Assembly (NCBI RefSeq): GCF_032854445.1
Contig: NW_027018294.1
Coordinates: 1-45,705, forward strand
From: Liolophura sinensis
Taxonomy: Eukaryota; Mollusca; Polyplacophora; Chitonida; Chitonidae
Direction: 5' to 3'
Length of the DNA: 45,705 bases
Shown: positions 8,915 to 22,117 of the stretch, piece by piece
Position numbering within the stretch: position 1 is the first letter of the stretch
Layout: every line of letters begins with the position of its first letter
The notes under the pieces: generated by a model
Databases searched by the model: none
Told to the model about the DNA's origin: nothing
The model's input: the letters and a program-made list of their open reading frames with translations, nothing else
Program-made: the position numbers and the translations under genes

Positions 8915-11666
8915 ATGCGGAATTGGCCCAGGCATCGGCAGCTGTTTAGAAAATTGCAAATTTCCCTGGTTTCCATGGAGTAAGAGCCGTTGCTGGGCAC
9001 GTGACTATGACATCAATGATCATTCAATTGTCGCTACAGCCAAAAGTATTGGTCGGAGAGCAACGCGGTTTGCACCATTCGATTTCTCGTCACAAAATAC
9101 GTCGGATTAGCCTCTTACCAGCAGCACTGGAACAGTTTTTCCACTTTTGCATTTTTGCCTGGTCTTTTTGTTAATTTGAAATCGGATACAATCTACTATG
9201 TACCATCGCGACTGGTCATGGCTATATTCAACTTTTGACTATAAGTTATGTGCCCTTCTGTAGCCCAGAAGACGTCAAATCTTTGGGCTAAGCCCATTTA
9301 ACTCACCCAGCAATTGTCTTACTTCTAAGTCCAAGACAATCTCAATGTCTTTATCTACGTGTAGAAAAACCACAAAATTCGTACATAAAAAACACAATGT
9401 ACTAGATACAGTCTGCTGTAAAAAGTACAACTGATCACTGAACCACATCTATAAGGTTCTAATAGATGCGGAATTGGGCCAGGCATCGGCAGCTGTTTAA
9501 AAAATTTCAAATTTCCCTGGTTTCCATGGAGTAAGAGCCGTTGCTGGGCACGTGACTATGACATCAATGATCATTCAATTGTCGCTACAGCCAAAAGTAT
9601 TGGTCGGAGAGCAACGCGGTTTGCACCATTCGATTTCTCGTGACAAAATACGTCGGATTAGCCTCTTACCAGCAGCACTGGAACAGTTTTTCCACTTTTG
9701 CATTTTTGCCTGGTCTTTTTGTTAATTGAAATCGGATACACTGTACTATGCACAATCGCGACTGGTCGTTACTATATTCAACTTTTAACTATACGTTATG
9801 TGCCCTTCGGTAGCCCAGAAGACGTCAAATCTTTGGGCTAAGCCCATTTAACTCATCCAGCAATTGTCTTACTTTTCAGTCCAAGACAATCTCAATGTCT
9901 TTATCTACGTGTAGAAAAACCACACCATTTGTACATAAAAAACACAAGGTACTAGATACAGTCTGCTGTAAAAAGTACAACTGATCACTGACCCACATCA
10001 ATAAGGTTCTAAAAGATGCGGAATTGGCCCAGGCATCGGCAGCTGTTTAGAAAATTGCAAATTTCCCTGGTTTCCATGGAGTAAGAGCCGTTGCTGGGCA
10101 CGTGACTATGACATCAATGATCATTCAATTGTCGCTACAGCCAAAAGTATTGGTCGGAGAGCAACGCGGTTTGCACCATTCGATTTCTCGTCACAAAATA
10201 CGTCGGATTAGCCTCTTACCAGCAGCACTGGAACAGTTTTTCCACTTTTGCATTTTTGCCTGGTGTTTTTGTTAATTGAAATCGGATACACTGTACTATG
10301 CACAATCGCGACTGGTCGTTACTATATTCAACTTTTAACTATACGTTATGTGCCCTTCGGTAGCCCAGAAGACGTCAAATCTTTGGGCTAAGCCCATTTA
10401 ACTCATCCAGCAATTGTCTTACTTTTCAGTCCAAGACAATCTCAATGTCTTTATCTACGTGTAGAAAAACCACACCATTTGTACATAAAAAACACAAGGT
10501 ACTAGATACAGTCTGCTGTAAAAAGTACAACTGATCACTGACCCACATCAATAAGGTTCTTAAAGATGCGGAATTGGCCCAGGCATCGGCAGCTGTTTAG
10601 AAAATTGCAAATTTCCCTGGTTTCCATGGAGTAAGAGCCGTTGCTGGGCACGTGACTATGACATCAATGATCATTCAATTGTCGCTACAGCCAAAAGTAT
10701 TGGTCGGAGAGCAACGCGGTTTGCACCATTCGATTTCTCGTGACAAAATACGTCGGATTAGCCTCTTACCAGCAGCACTGGAACAGTTTTTCCACTTTTG
10801 CATTTTTGCCTGGTGTTTTTGTTAATTGAAATCGGATACACTGTACTATGCACAATCGCGACTGGTCGTTACTATATTCAACTTTTAACTATACGTTATG
10901 TGCCCTTCGGTAGCCCAGAAGACGTCAAATCTTTGGGCTAAGCCCATTTAACTCATCCAGCAATTGTCTTACTTTTAAGTCCAAGACAATCTCAATGTCT
11001 TTATCTACGTGTAGAAAAACCACACCATTCGTACATAAAAAAAACAATGTACTAGATACAGTCTGCTGTAAAAAGTACAACTGATCACTGAACCACATCT
11101 ATAAGGTTCTAATAGATGCGGAATTGGGCCAGGCATCGGCAGCTGTTTAAAAAATGGCAAATTTCCCTGGTTTCCATGGAGTAAGAGCCGTTGCTGGGCA
11201 CGTGACTATGACATCAATGATCATTCAATTGTCGCTACAGCCAAAAGTATTGGTCGGAGAGCAACGCGGTTTGCACCATTCGATTTCTCGTGACAAAATT
11301 CGTCGGATTAGCCTCTTACCAGCAGCACTGGAACAGTTTTTCCACTTTTGCATTTTTGCCTGGTCTTTTTGTTAATTTGAAATCGGATACAATCTACTAT
11401 GTACCATCGCGACTGGTCATGGCTATATTCAACTTTTGACTATAAGTTATGTGCCCTTCTGTAGCCCAGAAGACGTTAAATCTTTGGGCTAAGCCCATTT
11501 AACTCACCCAGCAATTGTCTTACTTCTAAGTCCAAGACAATCTCAATGTCTTTATCTACGTGTAGAAAAACCACACCATTCGTACATAAAAAACACAAGG
11601 TACTAGATACAGTCTGCTGTAAAAAGTACAACTGATCACTGAACCACATCAATAAGGTTCTAATAG

Positions 11667-13314
11667 ATGCGGAATTGGGCCAGGCATCGGCAGCTGTTAA
11701 AAAATTTCAAATTTCCCTGGTTTCCATGGAGTAAGAGCCGTTGCTGGGCACGTGACTATGACATCAATGATCATTCAATTGTCGCTACAGCCAAAAGTAT
11801 TGGTCGGAGAGCAACGCGGTTTGCACCATTCGATTTCTCGTCACAAAATACGTCGGATTAGCCTCTTACCAGTAGCACTGGAACAGTTTTTCCACTTTTG
11901 CATTTTTGCCTGGTCTTTTTGTTAATTGAAATCGGCTACACTGTACTATGCACAATCGCGACTGGTCATTATTATATTCAACTTTTGACTATATGTTATG
12001 TGCCCTTCGGTAGCCCAGAAGACGTCAAATCTTTGGGCTAAGCCCATTTAACTCATCCAGCAATTGTCTTACTTTTAAGTCCAAGACAATCTCAATGTCT
12101 TTATCTACGTGTAGAAAAACCACACCATTTGTACATAAAAAACACAATGTACTAGATACAGTCTGCTGTAAAAAGTACAACTGATCACTGACCCACATCA
12201 ATAAGGTTCTAAAAGATGCGGAATTGGCCCAGGCATCGGCAGCTGTTTAAAAAATTGCAAATTTCCCTGGTTTCCATGGAGTAAGAGCCGTTGCTGGGCA
12301 CGTGACTATGACATCAATGATCATTCAATTGTCGCTACAGCCAAAAGTATTGGTCGGAGAGCAACGCGGTTTGCACCATTCGATTTCTCGTGACAAAATA
12401 CGTCGGATTAGCCTCTTACCAGCAGCACTGGAACAGTTTTTCCACTTTTGCATTTTTGCCTGGTCTTTTTGTTAATTGAAATCGGATACACTGTACTATG
12501 CACAATCGCGACTGGTCGTTACTATATTCAACTTTTAACTATACGTTATGTGCCCTTCGGTAGCCCAGAAGACGTCAAATCTTTGGGCTAAGCCCATTTA
12601 ACTCATCCAGCAATTGTCTTACTTCTAAGTCCAAGACAATCTCAATGTCTTTATCTGCGTGTAGAAAAACCACACCATTTGTACATAAAAAACACAAAGT
12701 ACTAGATACAGTCTGCTGTAAAAAGTACAACTGATCACTGACCCACATCAATAAGGTTCTAATAGATGCGGAATTTGGCCAGACATCGGCAGCTGTTAAA
12801 AAATTGCATATTTCCCTGGTTTCCATGGAGTAAGAGCCGTTGCTGGGCACGTGACTATGACATCAATAATCATTCAATTGTCGCTACAGCCAAAAGTATT
12901 GGTCGGAGAGCAACGCGGTTTGCACCATTCGATTTCTCGTCACAAAATACGTCGGATTAGCCTCTTACCAGCAGCACTGGATCGGTTTTTCCACTTTTGC
13001 ATTTTTGCCTGGTCTTTTTGTTAATTGAAATCGGATACACTGTACTATGCACAATCGCGACTGGTCGTTACTATATTCAACTTTTAACTATACGTTATGT
13101 GCCCTTCGGTAGCCCAGAAGACGTCAAATCTTTGGGCTAAGCCCATTTAACTCATCCAGCAATTGTCTTACTTTTCAGTCCAAGACAATCTCAATGTCTT
13201 TATCTACGTGTAGAAAAACCACACCATTTGTACATAAAAAACACAATGTACTAGATACAGTCTGCTGTAAAAAGTACAACTGATCACTGACCCACATCAA
13301 TAAGGTTCTAAAAG
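11667..13314 (+). repeat. Marked monomer trio, copy 1
   Basis: Three consecutive units with rare markers. The first has CCAGTAGCAC, ATCGGCTACAC, CATTATTATATTC and GACTATATGTT, which mixes A and B-like states. The second is A with CTTCTAAG and TATCTGCGTG. The third has GGAATTTGGCC, CAATAATCATT and CTGGATCGG. The trio recurs at 43031-44677 (offset 31363-31364), and its first two members are the counterparts of those at 39180-40278. It is a useful tracer for large-scale rearrangement. Confidence 0.85.
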
Positions 13315-13864
13315 ATGCGGAATTGGCACAGGCATCGGCAGCTGTTTAGAAAATTGCAAATTTCCCTGGTTTCCATGGAGTAAGAGCCGTTGCTGGGCAC
13401 GTGACTATGACATCAATGATCATTCAATTGTCGCTACAGCCAAAAGTATTGGTCGGAGAGCAACGCGGTTTGCACCATTCGATTTCTCGTGACAAAATAC
13501 GTCGGATTAGCCTCTTACCAGTAGCACTGGAACAGTTTTTCCACTTTTGCATTTATGCCTGGTCTTTTTGTTAATTGAAATCGGATACACTGTACTATGC
13601 ACAATCGCGACTGGTCGTTACTATATTCAACTTTTAACTATACGTTATGTGCCCTTCGGTAGCCCAGAAGACGTCAAATCTTTGGGCTAAGCCCATTTAA
13701 CTCATCCAGCAATTGTCTTACTTTTAAGTCCAAGACAATCTCAATGTCTTTATCTACGTGTAGAAAAACCACACCATTCGTACATAAAAAACACAATGTA
13801 CTAGATACAGTCTGCTGTAAAAAGTACAACTGATCACTGAACCACATCAATAAGGTTCTAAAAG

Positions 13865-14414
13865 ATGCGGAATTGGCCCAGGCATCGGCAGCTGTTTAAA
13901 AAATGGCAAATTTCCCTGGTTTCCATGGAGTAAGAGCCGTTGCTGGGCACGTGACTATGACATCAATGATCATTCAATTGTCGCTACAGCCAAAAGTATT
14001 GGTCGGAGAGCAACGCGGTTTGCACCATTCGATTTCTCGTCACAAAATACGTCGGATTAGCCTCTTACCAGCAGCACTGGAACAGTTTTTCCACTTTTGC
14101 ATTTTTGCCTGGTCTTTTTGTTAATTGAAATCGGATACAATCTACTATGTACAATCGCGACTGGTCATTACTATATTCAACTTTTGACTATAAGTTATGT
14201 GCCCTTCGGTAGCCCAGAAGACGTCAAATCTTTGGGCTAAGCCCATTTAACTCACCCAGCAATTGTCTTACTTTTAAGTCCAAGACAATCTCAATGTCTT
14301 TATCTACGTGTAGAAAAACCACACCATTTGTACATAAAAAACACAAGGTACTAGATACAGTCTGCTGTAAAAAGTACAACTGATCACTGACCCACATCAA
14401 TAAGATTCTAAAAG
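13865..14414 (+). repeat. Patchwork A/B monomer
   Basis: Diagnostic sites alternate between families along the unit: TTAATTGAAA (A), CAATCTACTATGTAC and CATTACTATATTC (B), CTTCGGTAG (A), CTCACCCAGC (B), CTTTTAAG (A). It also has AAAAAATGGCAAA in the head. At least four switches within about 170 bp suggest gene conversion, or an ancestral state predating the A/B split. Its counterpart at 40830 has the same pattern. Confidence 0.8.
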
Positions 14415-14964
14415 ATGCGAAATTGGCCCAGGCATCGGCAGCTGTTTAGAAAATTGCATATTTCCCTGGTTTCCATGGAGTAAGAGCCGTTGCTGGGCAC
14501 GTGACTATGACATCAATGATCATTCAATTGTCGCTACAGCCAAAAGTATTGGTCGGAGAGCAACGCGGTTTGCACCATTCGATTTCTCGTGACAAAATAC
14601 GTCGGATTAGCCTCTTACTAGCAGCACTGGAACAGTTTTTCCACTTTTGCATTTTTGCCTGGTCTTTTTGTTAATTGAAATCGGATACACTGTACTATGC
14701 ACAATCGAGACTGGTCGTTACTATATTCAACTTTTAACTATACGTTATGTGCCCTTCGGTAGCCCAGAAGACGTCAAATCTTTGGGCTAAGCCCATTTAA
14801 CTCATCCAGCAATTGTCTTACTTTTAAGTCCAAGACAATCTCAATGTCTTTATCTACGTGTAGAAAAACCACACCATTTGTACATAAAAAACACAATGTA
14901 CTAGATACAGTCTGCTGTAAAAAGTACAACTGATCACTGACCCACATCAATAAGGTTCTAAAAG

Positions 14965-15515
14965 ATGCGGAATTGGCCCAGGCATCGGCAGCTGTTTAAA
15001 AAATGGCAAATTTCCCTTTTTTTCCATGGAGTAAGAGCCGTTGCTGGGCACGTGACTATGACATCAATGATCATTCAATTGTCGCTACAGCCAAAAGTAT
15101 TGGTCGGAGAGCAACGCGGTTTGCACCATTCGATTTCTCGTCACAAAATACGTCGGATTAGTCTCTTACCAGTAGCACTCGAACAGTTTTTCCACTTTTG
15201 CATTTTTGCCTGGTCTTTTTGTTAATTGAAATCGGATACACTGTACTATGCACAATCGCGACTGGTCATTATTATATTCAACTTTTAACTATACGTTATG
15301 TGCCCTTCTGTAGCCCAGAAGACGTCAAATCTTTGGGCTAAACCCATTAAACTCACCCAACAATTGTCTTACTTCTAAGACCAAGACAATCTCAATGTCT
15401 TTTTCTACGTGTAGAAAAACCACACCATTTGTACATAAAAAACACAAGGTACTAGATACAGTCTGCTGTAAAAAGTACAACTGATCACTGACCCACATCA
15501 ATAAGGTTCTAATAG
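14965..15515 (+). repeat. Mosaic monomer with divergent tail
   Basis: The head contains AAAAAATGGCAAA and a T-run in place of CCTGGTTTCC (CCCTTTTTTTCC near 15015). The middle is A-like (CACTGTACTATGCAC) but with CATTATTATATTC, then B-like CTTCTGTAGCCC, AAACCCATTAAACTCACCCAA and CTTCTAAGACC, followed by CTTTTTCTACG. It is one of the more diverged copies in the clean part of the array. Confidence 0.75.
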
Positions 15516-18500
15516 ATGCGGAATTGGCCCAGGCATCGGCAGCTGTTTAAAAAATTGCAAATTTCCCTGGTTTCCATGGAGTAAGAGCCGTTGCTGGGCA
15601 CGTGACTATGACATCAATGATCATTCAATTGTCGCTACAGCCAAAAGTATTATTCGGAGAGCAACGCGGTTTGCACCATTCGATTTCTCGTGACAAAATA
15701 CGTCACATTAGCCTCTTACCAGCAGCACTGGAACAGTTTTTCCACTTTTGCATTTTGCCTGGTCTTTTTGTTAATTGAAATCGGATACACTGTACTATGC
15801 ACAATCGCGACTGGTCGTTACTATATTCAACTTTTTACTATACGTTATGTGCCCTTCGGTAGCCCAGAAGACGTCAAATCTTTGGGCTAAGCCCATTTAA
15901 CTCATCCAGCAATTGTCTTACTTTTAAGTCCAAGACAATCTCAATGTCTTTATCTACGTGTAGAAAAACCACACCATTCGTACATAAAAAACACAATGTA
16001 CTAGATACAGTCTGCTGTAAAAAGTACAACTGATCACTGAACCACATCTATAAGGCTCTAATAGATGCGGAATTGGGCCAGGCATCGGCAGCTGTTAAAA
16101 AATTGCATATTTCCCTGGTTTCCATTGAGTAAGAGCCGTTGCCGGGCACGTGACTATGACATCAATGATCATTCAATTGTGGCTACAGCCAAAAGTATTG
16201 GTCGGAGAGCAACGCGGTTTGCACCATTCGATTTCTCGTGACAAAATACGTCGGATTAGCCTCTTACCAGCAGCACTGGAACGGTTTTTCACTTTTGCAT
16301 TTTTGCCTGGTCTTTTTGTTAATTTGAAATCGGATACAATCTACTATGTACAATCGCGACTGGTCATGAATATATTCAACTTTTGACTATAAGTTATGTG
16401 CCCTTCTGTAGCCCAGAAGACGTCAAATCTTTGGGCTAAACCCATAAAACTCACCCAGCAATTGTCTTACTTCTAAGTCCAAGACAATCTCAATGTCTTT
16501 ATCTACGTGTAGAAAAACCACACCATTTGTACATAAAAAACACAAGGTACTAGATACAGTCTGCTGTAAAAAGTACAACTGATCACTGACCCACATCAAT
16601 AAGGTTCTAAAAGATGCGGAATTGGCCCAGGCATCGGCAGCTGTTTAAAAAATTGCAAATTTCCCTGGTTTCCATGGAGTAAGAGCCGTTGCTGGGCACG
16701 TGACTATGACATCAATGATCATTCAATTGTCGCTACAGCCAAAAGTATTGGTCGGAGAGCAACGCGGTTTGCACCATTCGATTTCTCGTGACAAAATACG
16801 TCGGATTAGCCTCTTACCAGCAGCACTGGAACAGTTTTTCCACTTTTGCATATTTGCCTGGTCTTTTTGTTAATTGAAATCGGATACACTGTACTATGCA
16901 CAATCGCGACTGGTCGTTACTATATTCAACTTTTAACTATACGTTATGTGCCCTTCGGTAGCCCAGAAGACGTCAAATCTTTGGGCTAAGCCCATTTAAC
17001 TCATCCAGCAATTGTCTTACTTTTAAGTCCAAGACAATCTCAATGTCTTTATCTACGTGTAGAAAAACCACACCATTCGTACATAAAAAACACAATGTAC
17101 TAGATACAGTCTGCTGTAAAAAGTACAACTGATCACTGACGCACATCAATAAGGTTCTAAAAGATGCGGAAATGGCCCAGGCATCGGCAGCTGTTTAAAA
17201 AATTGCAAATTTCCCTGGTTTCCATGGAGTAAGAGCCGTTGCTGGGCACGTGACTATGACATCAATGATCATTCAATTGTCGCTACAGCCAAAAGTATTG
17301 GTCGGGGAGCAACGCGGTTTGCACCATTCGATTTCTCGTCACAAAATACGTCGGATTAGCCTCTTACCAGCAGCACTGGAACAGTTTTTCCACTTTTGCA
17401 TTTTTGCCTGGTCTTTTTGTTAATTTGAAATCGGATACAATCTACTATGTACAATCGCGACTGGTCATTACTATATTCAACTTTTGACTGTAAGTTATGT
17501 GCCCTTCTGTAGCCCAGAAGACGTCAAATCTTTGGGCTAAGCCCATTTAACTCACCCAGCAATTGTCTTACTTCTAAGTCCAAGACAATCTCAATGTCTT
17601 TATCTACGTGTAGAAAAACCACACCATTTGTACATAAAAAACACAAGGTACTAGATACAGTCTGCTGTAAAAAGTACAACTGATCACTGAACCACATCAA
17701 TAAGGTTCTAAAAGATGCGGAATTGGCCCAGGCATCGGCAGCTGTTTAAAAAATTTCAAATTTCCCTGGTTTCCATGGAGTAAGAGCCGTTGCTGGGCAC
17801 GTGACTATGACATCAATGATCATTCAATTGTCGCTACAGCCAAAAGTATTGGTCGGAGAGCAACGCGGTTTGCACCATTCGATTTCTCGTGACAAAATAC
17901 GTCGGATTAGCCTCTTACCAGCAGCACTGGAACAGTTTTTCCACTTTTGCATTTTTGCCTGGTGTTTTTGTTAATTGAAATCGGATACACTGTACTATGC
18001 ACAATCGCGACTGGTCGTTACTATATTCAACTTTTAACTATACGTTATGTGCCCTTCGGTAGCCCAGAAGACGTCAAATCTTTGGGCTAAGCCCATTTAA
18101 CTCATCCAGCAATTGTCTTACTTTTAAGTCCAAGACAATCTCAATGTCTTTATCTACGTGTAGAAAAACCACACCATTCGTACATAAAAAAAACAATGTA
18201 CTAGATACAGTCTGCTGTAAAAAGTACAACTGATCACTGACCCACATCAATAAGGTTCTAATAGATGCGGAATTGGGCCAGGCATCGGCAGCTGTTAAAA
18301 AATTGCATATTTCCCTGGTTTCCATGGAGTAAGAGCCGTTGCTGGGCACGTGACTATGACATCAATGATCATTCAATTGTCGCTACAGCCAAAAGTATTA
18401 GTCGGAGAGCAACGCAGTTTGCACCATTCGATTTCTCGTGACAAAATACGTCGGATTAGCCTCTTACCAGCAGCACTGGAACAGTTTTTCCACTTTTGCA

Positions 18501-19915
18501 TTTTTGCCTGGTCTTTTTGTTAATTTGAAATCGGATACAATCTACTATGTACAATCGCGACTGGTCATTACTATATTCAACTTTTGACTGTAAGTTATGT
18601 GCCCTTCTGTAGCCCAGAAGACGTCAAATCTTTGGGCTAAGCCCATTTAACTCACCCAGCAATTGTCTTACTTCTAAGTCCAAGACAATCTCAATGTCTT
18701 TATCTACGTGTAGAAAAACCACACCTTTTGTACATAAAAAACACAAGGTACTAGATACAGTCTGCTGTAAAAAGTACAACTGATCACTGAACCACATCAA
18801 TAAGGTTCTAAAAGATGCGGAATTGGCCCAGGCATCGGCAGCTGTTTAAAAAATTGCAAATTTCCCTGGTTTCCATGGAGTAAGAGCCGTTGCTGGGCAC
18901 GTGACTATGACATCAATGATCATTCAATTGTCGCTACAGCCAAAAGTATTGGTCGGAGAGCAACGCGGTTTGCACCATTCGATTTCTCGTGACAAAATAC
19001 GTCGGTTTAGCCTCTTACTAGCAGCACTGGAACAGTTTTTCCACTTTTGCATTTTTGCCTGGTCTTTTTGTTAATTGAAATCGGATACACTGTACTATGC
19101 ACAATCGAGACTGGTCGTTACGATATTCAACTTTTAACTATACGTTATGTGCCCTTCGGTAGCCCAGAAGACGTCAAATCTTTGGGCTAAGCCCATTTAA
19201 CTCATCCAGCAATTGTCTTACTTTTAAGTCCAAGACAATTTCAATGTCTTTATCTACGTGTAGAAAAACCACACCATTCGTACATAAAAAACACAATGTA
19301 CTAGATACAGTCTGCTGTAAAAAGTACAACTGATCACTGAACCACATTTATAAGGTTCTAATAGATGCGGAATTGGTCCAGGCATCGGCAGCTGTTTAAA
19401 AAATTGCAAATTTCCCTGGTTTCCATGGAGTAAGAGCCGTTGCTGGGCACGTGACTATGACATCAATGATCATTCAATTGTCGCTACAGCCAAAAGTATT
19501 GGTCGGAGAGCAACGCGGTTTGCACCATTCGATTTCTCGTCACAAAATACGTCGGCTTAGCCTCTTACCAGCAGCACTGGAACAGTTTTTCCACTTTTGC
19601 ATTTTTGCCTGGTCTTTTTGTTAATTTGAAATCGGATACAATCTACTATGTACCATCGCGACTGGTCATGGCTATATTCAACTTTTGACTATAAGTTATG
19701 TGCCCTTCTGTAGCGCAGAAGACGTCAAATCTTTGGGCTAAGCCCATTTAACTCACCCAGCAATTGTCTTACTTCTAAGTCCAAGACAATCTCAATGTCT
19801 TTATCTACGTGTAGAAAAACCACACCTTTTGTACATAAAAAACACAAGGTACTAGATACAGTCTGCTGTAAAAAGTACAACTGATCACTGAACCACATCA
19901 ATAAGGTTCTAAAAG

Positions 19916-22117
19916 ATGCGGAATTGGCCCAGGCATCGGCAGGTGTTTAAAAAATTGCAAATTTCCCTGGTTTCCATGGAGTAAGAGCCGTTGCTGGGCA
20001 CGTGACTATGACATCAATGATCATTCAATTGTCGCTACAGCCAAAAGTATTGGTCGGAGAGCAACGCGGTTTGCACCATTCGATTTCTCGTGACAAAATA
20101 CGTCGGATTAGCCTCTTACTAGCAGCACTGGAACAGTTTTTCCACTTTTGCATTTTTGCCTGGTCTTTTTGTTAATTGAAATCGGATACACTGTACTATG
20201 CACAATCGAGACTGGTCGTTACGATATTCAACTTTTAACTATACGTTATGTGCCCTTCGGTAGCCCAGAAGACGTCAAATCTTTGGGCTAAGCCCATTTA
20301 ACTCATCCAGCAATTGTCTTACTTTTAAGTCCAAGACAATTTCAATGTCTTTATCTACGTGTAGAAAAACCACACCATTCGTACATAAAAAACACAATGT
20401 ACTAGATACAGTCTGCTGTAAAAAGTACAACTGATCACTGAACCACATTTATAAGGTTCTAATAGATGCGGAATTGGTCCAGGCATCGGCAGCTGTTTAA
20501 AAAATTGCAAATTTCCCTGGTTTCCATGGAGTAAGAGCCGTTGCTGGGCACGTGACTATGACATCAATGATCATTCAATTGTCGCTACAGCCAAAAGTAT
20601 TGGTCGGAGAGCAACGCGGTTTGCACCATTCGATTTCTCGTGACAAAATACGTCGGATTAGCCTCTTACCAGCAGCACTGGAACAGTTTTTCCACTTTTG
20701 CATTTTTGCCTGGTCTTTTTGTTAATTTGAAATCGGATACAATCTACTATGTACCATCGCGACTGGTCATGGCTATATTCAACTTTTGACTATAAGTTAT
20801 GTGCCCTTCTGTAGCGCAGAAGACGTCAAATCTTTGGGCTAAACCCATTTAACTCACCCAGCAATTGTCTTACTTCTAAGTCCAAGACAATCTCAATGTC
20901 TTTATCTACGTGTAGAAAAACCACACCTTTTGTACATAAAAAACACAAGGTACTAGATACAGTCTGCTGTAAAAAGTACAACTGATCACTGAACCACATC
21001 AATAAGGTTCTAAAAGATGCGGAATTCGCCCAGGCATCGGCAGCTGTTTAAAAAATTGCAAATTTCCCTGGTTTCCATGGAGTAAGAGCCGTTGCTGGGC
21101 ACGTGACTATGACATCAATGATCATTCAATTGTCGCTACAGCCAAAAGTATTGGTCGGAGAGCAACGCGGTTTGCACCATTCGATTTCTCGTGACAAAAT
21201 ACGTCGGATTAGCCTCTTACTAGCAGCACTGGAACAGTTTTTCCACTTTTGCATTTTTGCCTGGTCTTTTTGTTAATTGAAATCGGATACACTGTACTAT
21301 GCACAATCGAGACTGGTCGTTACGATATTCAACTTTTAACTATACGTTATGTGCCCTTCGGTAGCCCAGAAGACGTCAAATCTTTGGGCTAAGCCCATTT
21401 AACTCATCCAGCAATTGTCTTACTTTTAAGTCCAAGACAATTTCAATGTCTTTATCTACGTGTAGAAAAACCACACCATTCGTACATAAAAAACACAATG
21501 TACTAGATACAGTCTGCTGTAAAAAGTACAACTGATCACTGAACCACATTTATAAGGTTCTAATAGATGCGGAATTGGGCCAGGCATCGGCAGCTGTTTA
21601 AAAAATTGCAAATTTCCCTGGTTTCCATGGAGTAAGAGCCGTTGCTGGGCACGTGACTATGACATCAATGATCATTCAATTGTCGCTACAGCCAAAAGTA
21701 TTGGTCGGAGAGCAACGCGGTTTGCACCATTCGATTTCTCGTGACAAAATACGTCGGATTAGCCTCTTACCAGCAGCACTGGAACAGTTTTTCCACTTTT
21801 GCATTTTTGCCTGGTCTTTTTGTTAATTTGAAATCGGATACAATCTACTATGTACCATCGCGACTGGTCATGGCTATATTCAACTTTTGACTATAAGTTA
21901 TGTGCCCTTCTGTAGCGCAGAAGACGTCAAATCTTTGGGCTAAACCCATTTAACTCACCCAGCAATTGTCTTACTTCTAAGTCCAAGACAATCTCAATGT
22001 CTTTATCTACGTGTAGAAAAACCACACCATTTGTACATAAAAAACACAAGGTACTAGATACAGTCTGCTGTAAAAAGTACAACTGATCACTGACCCACAT
22101 CAATAAGGTTCTAAAAG
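19916..22117 (+). repeat. Recently duplicated A2/B2 dimer (two copies of 1101 bp)
   Basis: Dimers 19916-21016 and 21017-22117 share A2 markers (TTACTAGCAG, CAATCGAGACTGG, CGATATTC, CAATTTCAATG) followed by a B2 unit (ACATTTATAAGG, TACCATCGCG, TCATGGCTATATTC, TAGCGCAG, TAAACCC). Block I has only one dimer here. Each carries private changes (GCAGGTGTT at 19940, GGAATTCGCC at 21021), so they are close but not identical. Confidence 0.8.

Larger units (their letters stand above)
6715..16064 (+). repeat. Block II: mainly A monomers, alternation lost
   Basis: Seventeen monomers in which type A tails predominate; clear B tails appear at 7264, 8915 and 11116, and mosaics at 11667, 13865 and 14965. 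Several A units carry CTTTTCAGTCC (8365, 9466, 10016, 12766), TTTAGAAAATTG heads (8915, 10016, 10566, 13315, 14415) or GGTTCTTAAAG (8915, 10566). Spacing stays 549-551 bp, so the sequence is clean; the disorder is in monomer order. The segment from about 8915 to 14414 recurs in block IV. Confidence 0.85.

Noticed and set aside
11235-11300. Possible Pol III A and B boxes (TGGTCGGAGAG and ATTCGATTTC), suggesting a tRNA-derived element
   Set aside because: The A-box candidate has a mismatch at a key A, the B-box lacks the leading GG and one C, the spacing is short, and no tRNA cloverleaf can be drawn.
11667-11861. 64-codon frame beginning at the unit-start ATG, repeated at 12766, 39180, 41380, 43031 and 44129
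   Set aside because: Same position in a tandem repeat, no recognisable domain, and open only in units with a particular A-run length; it is a shadow of the repeat.
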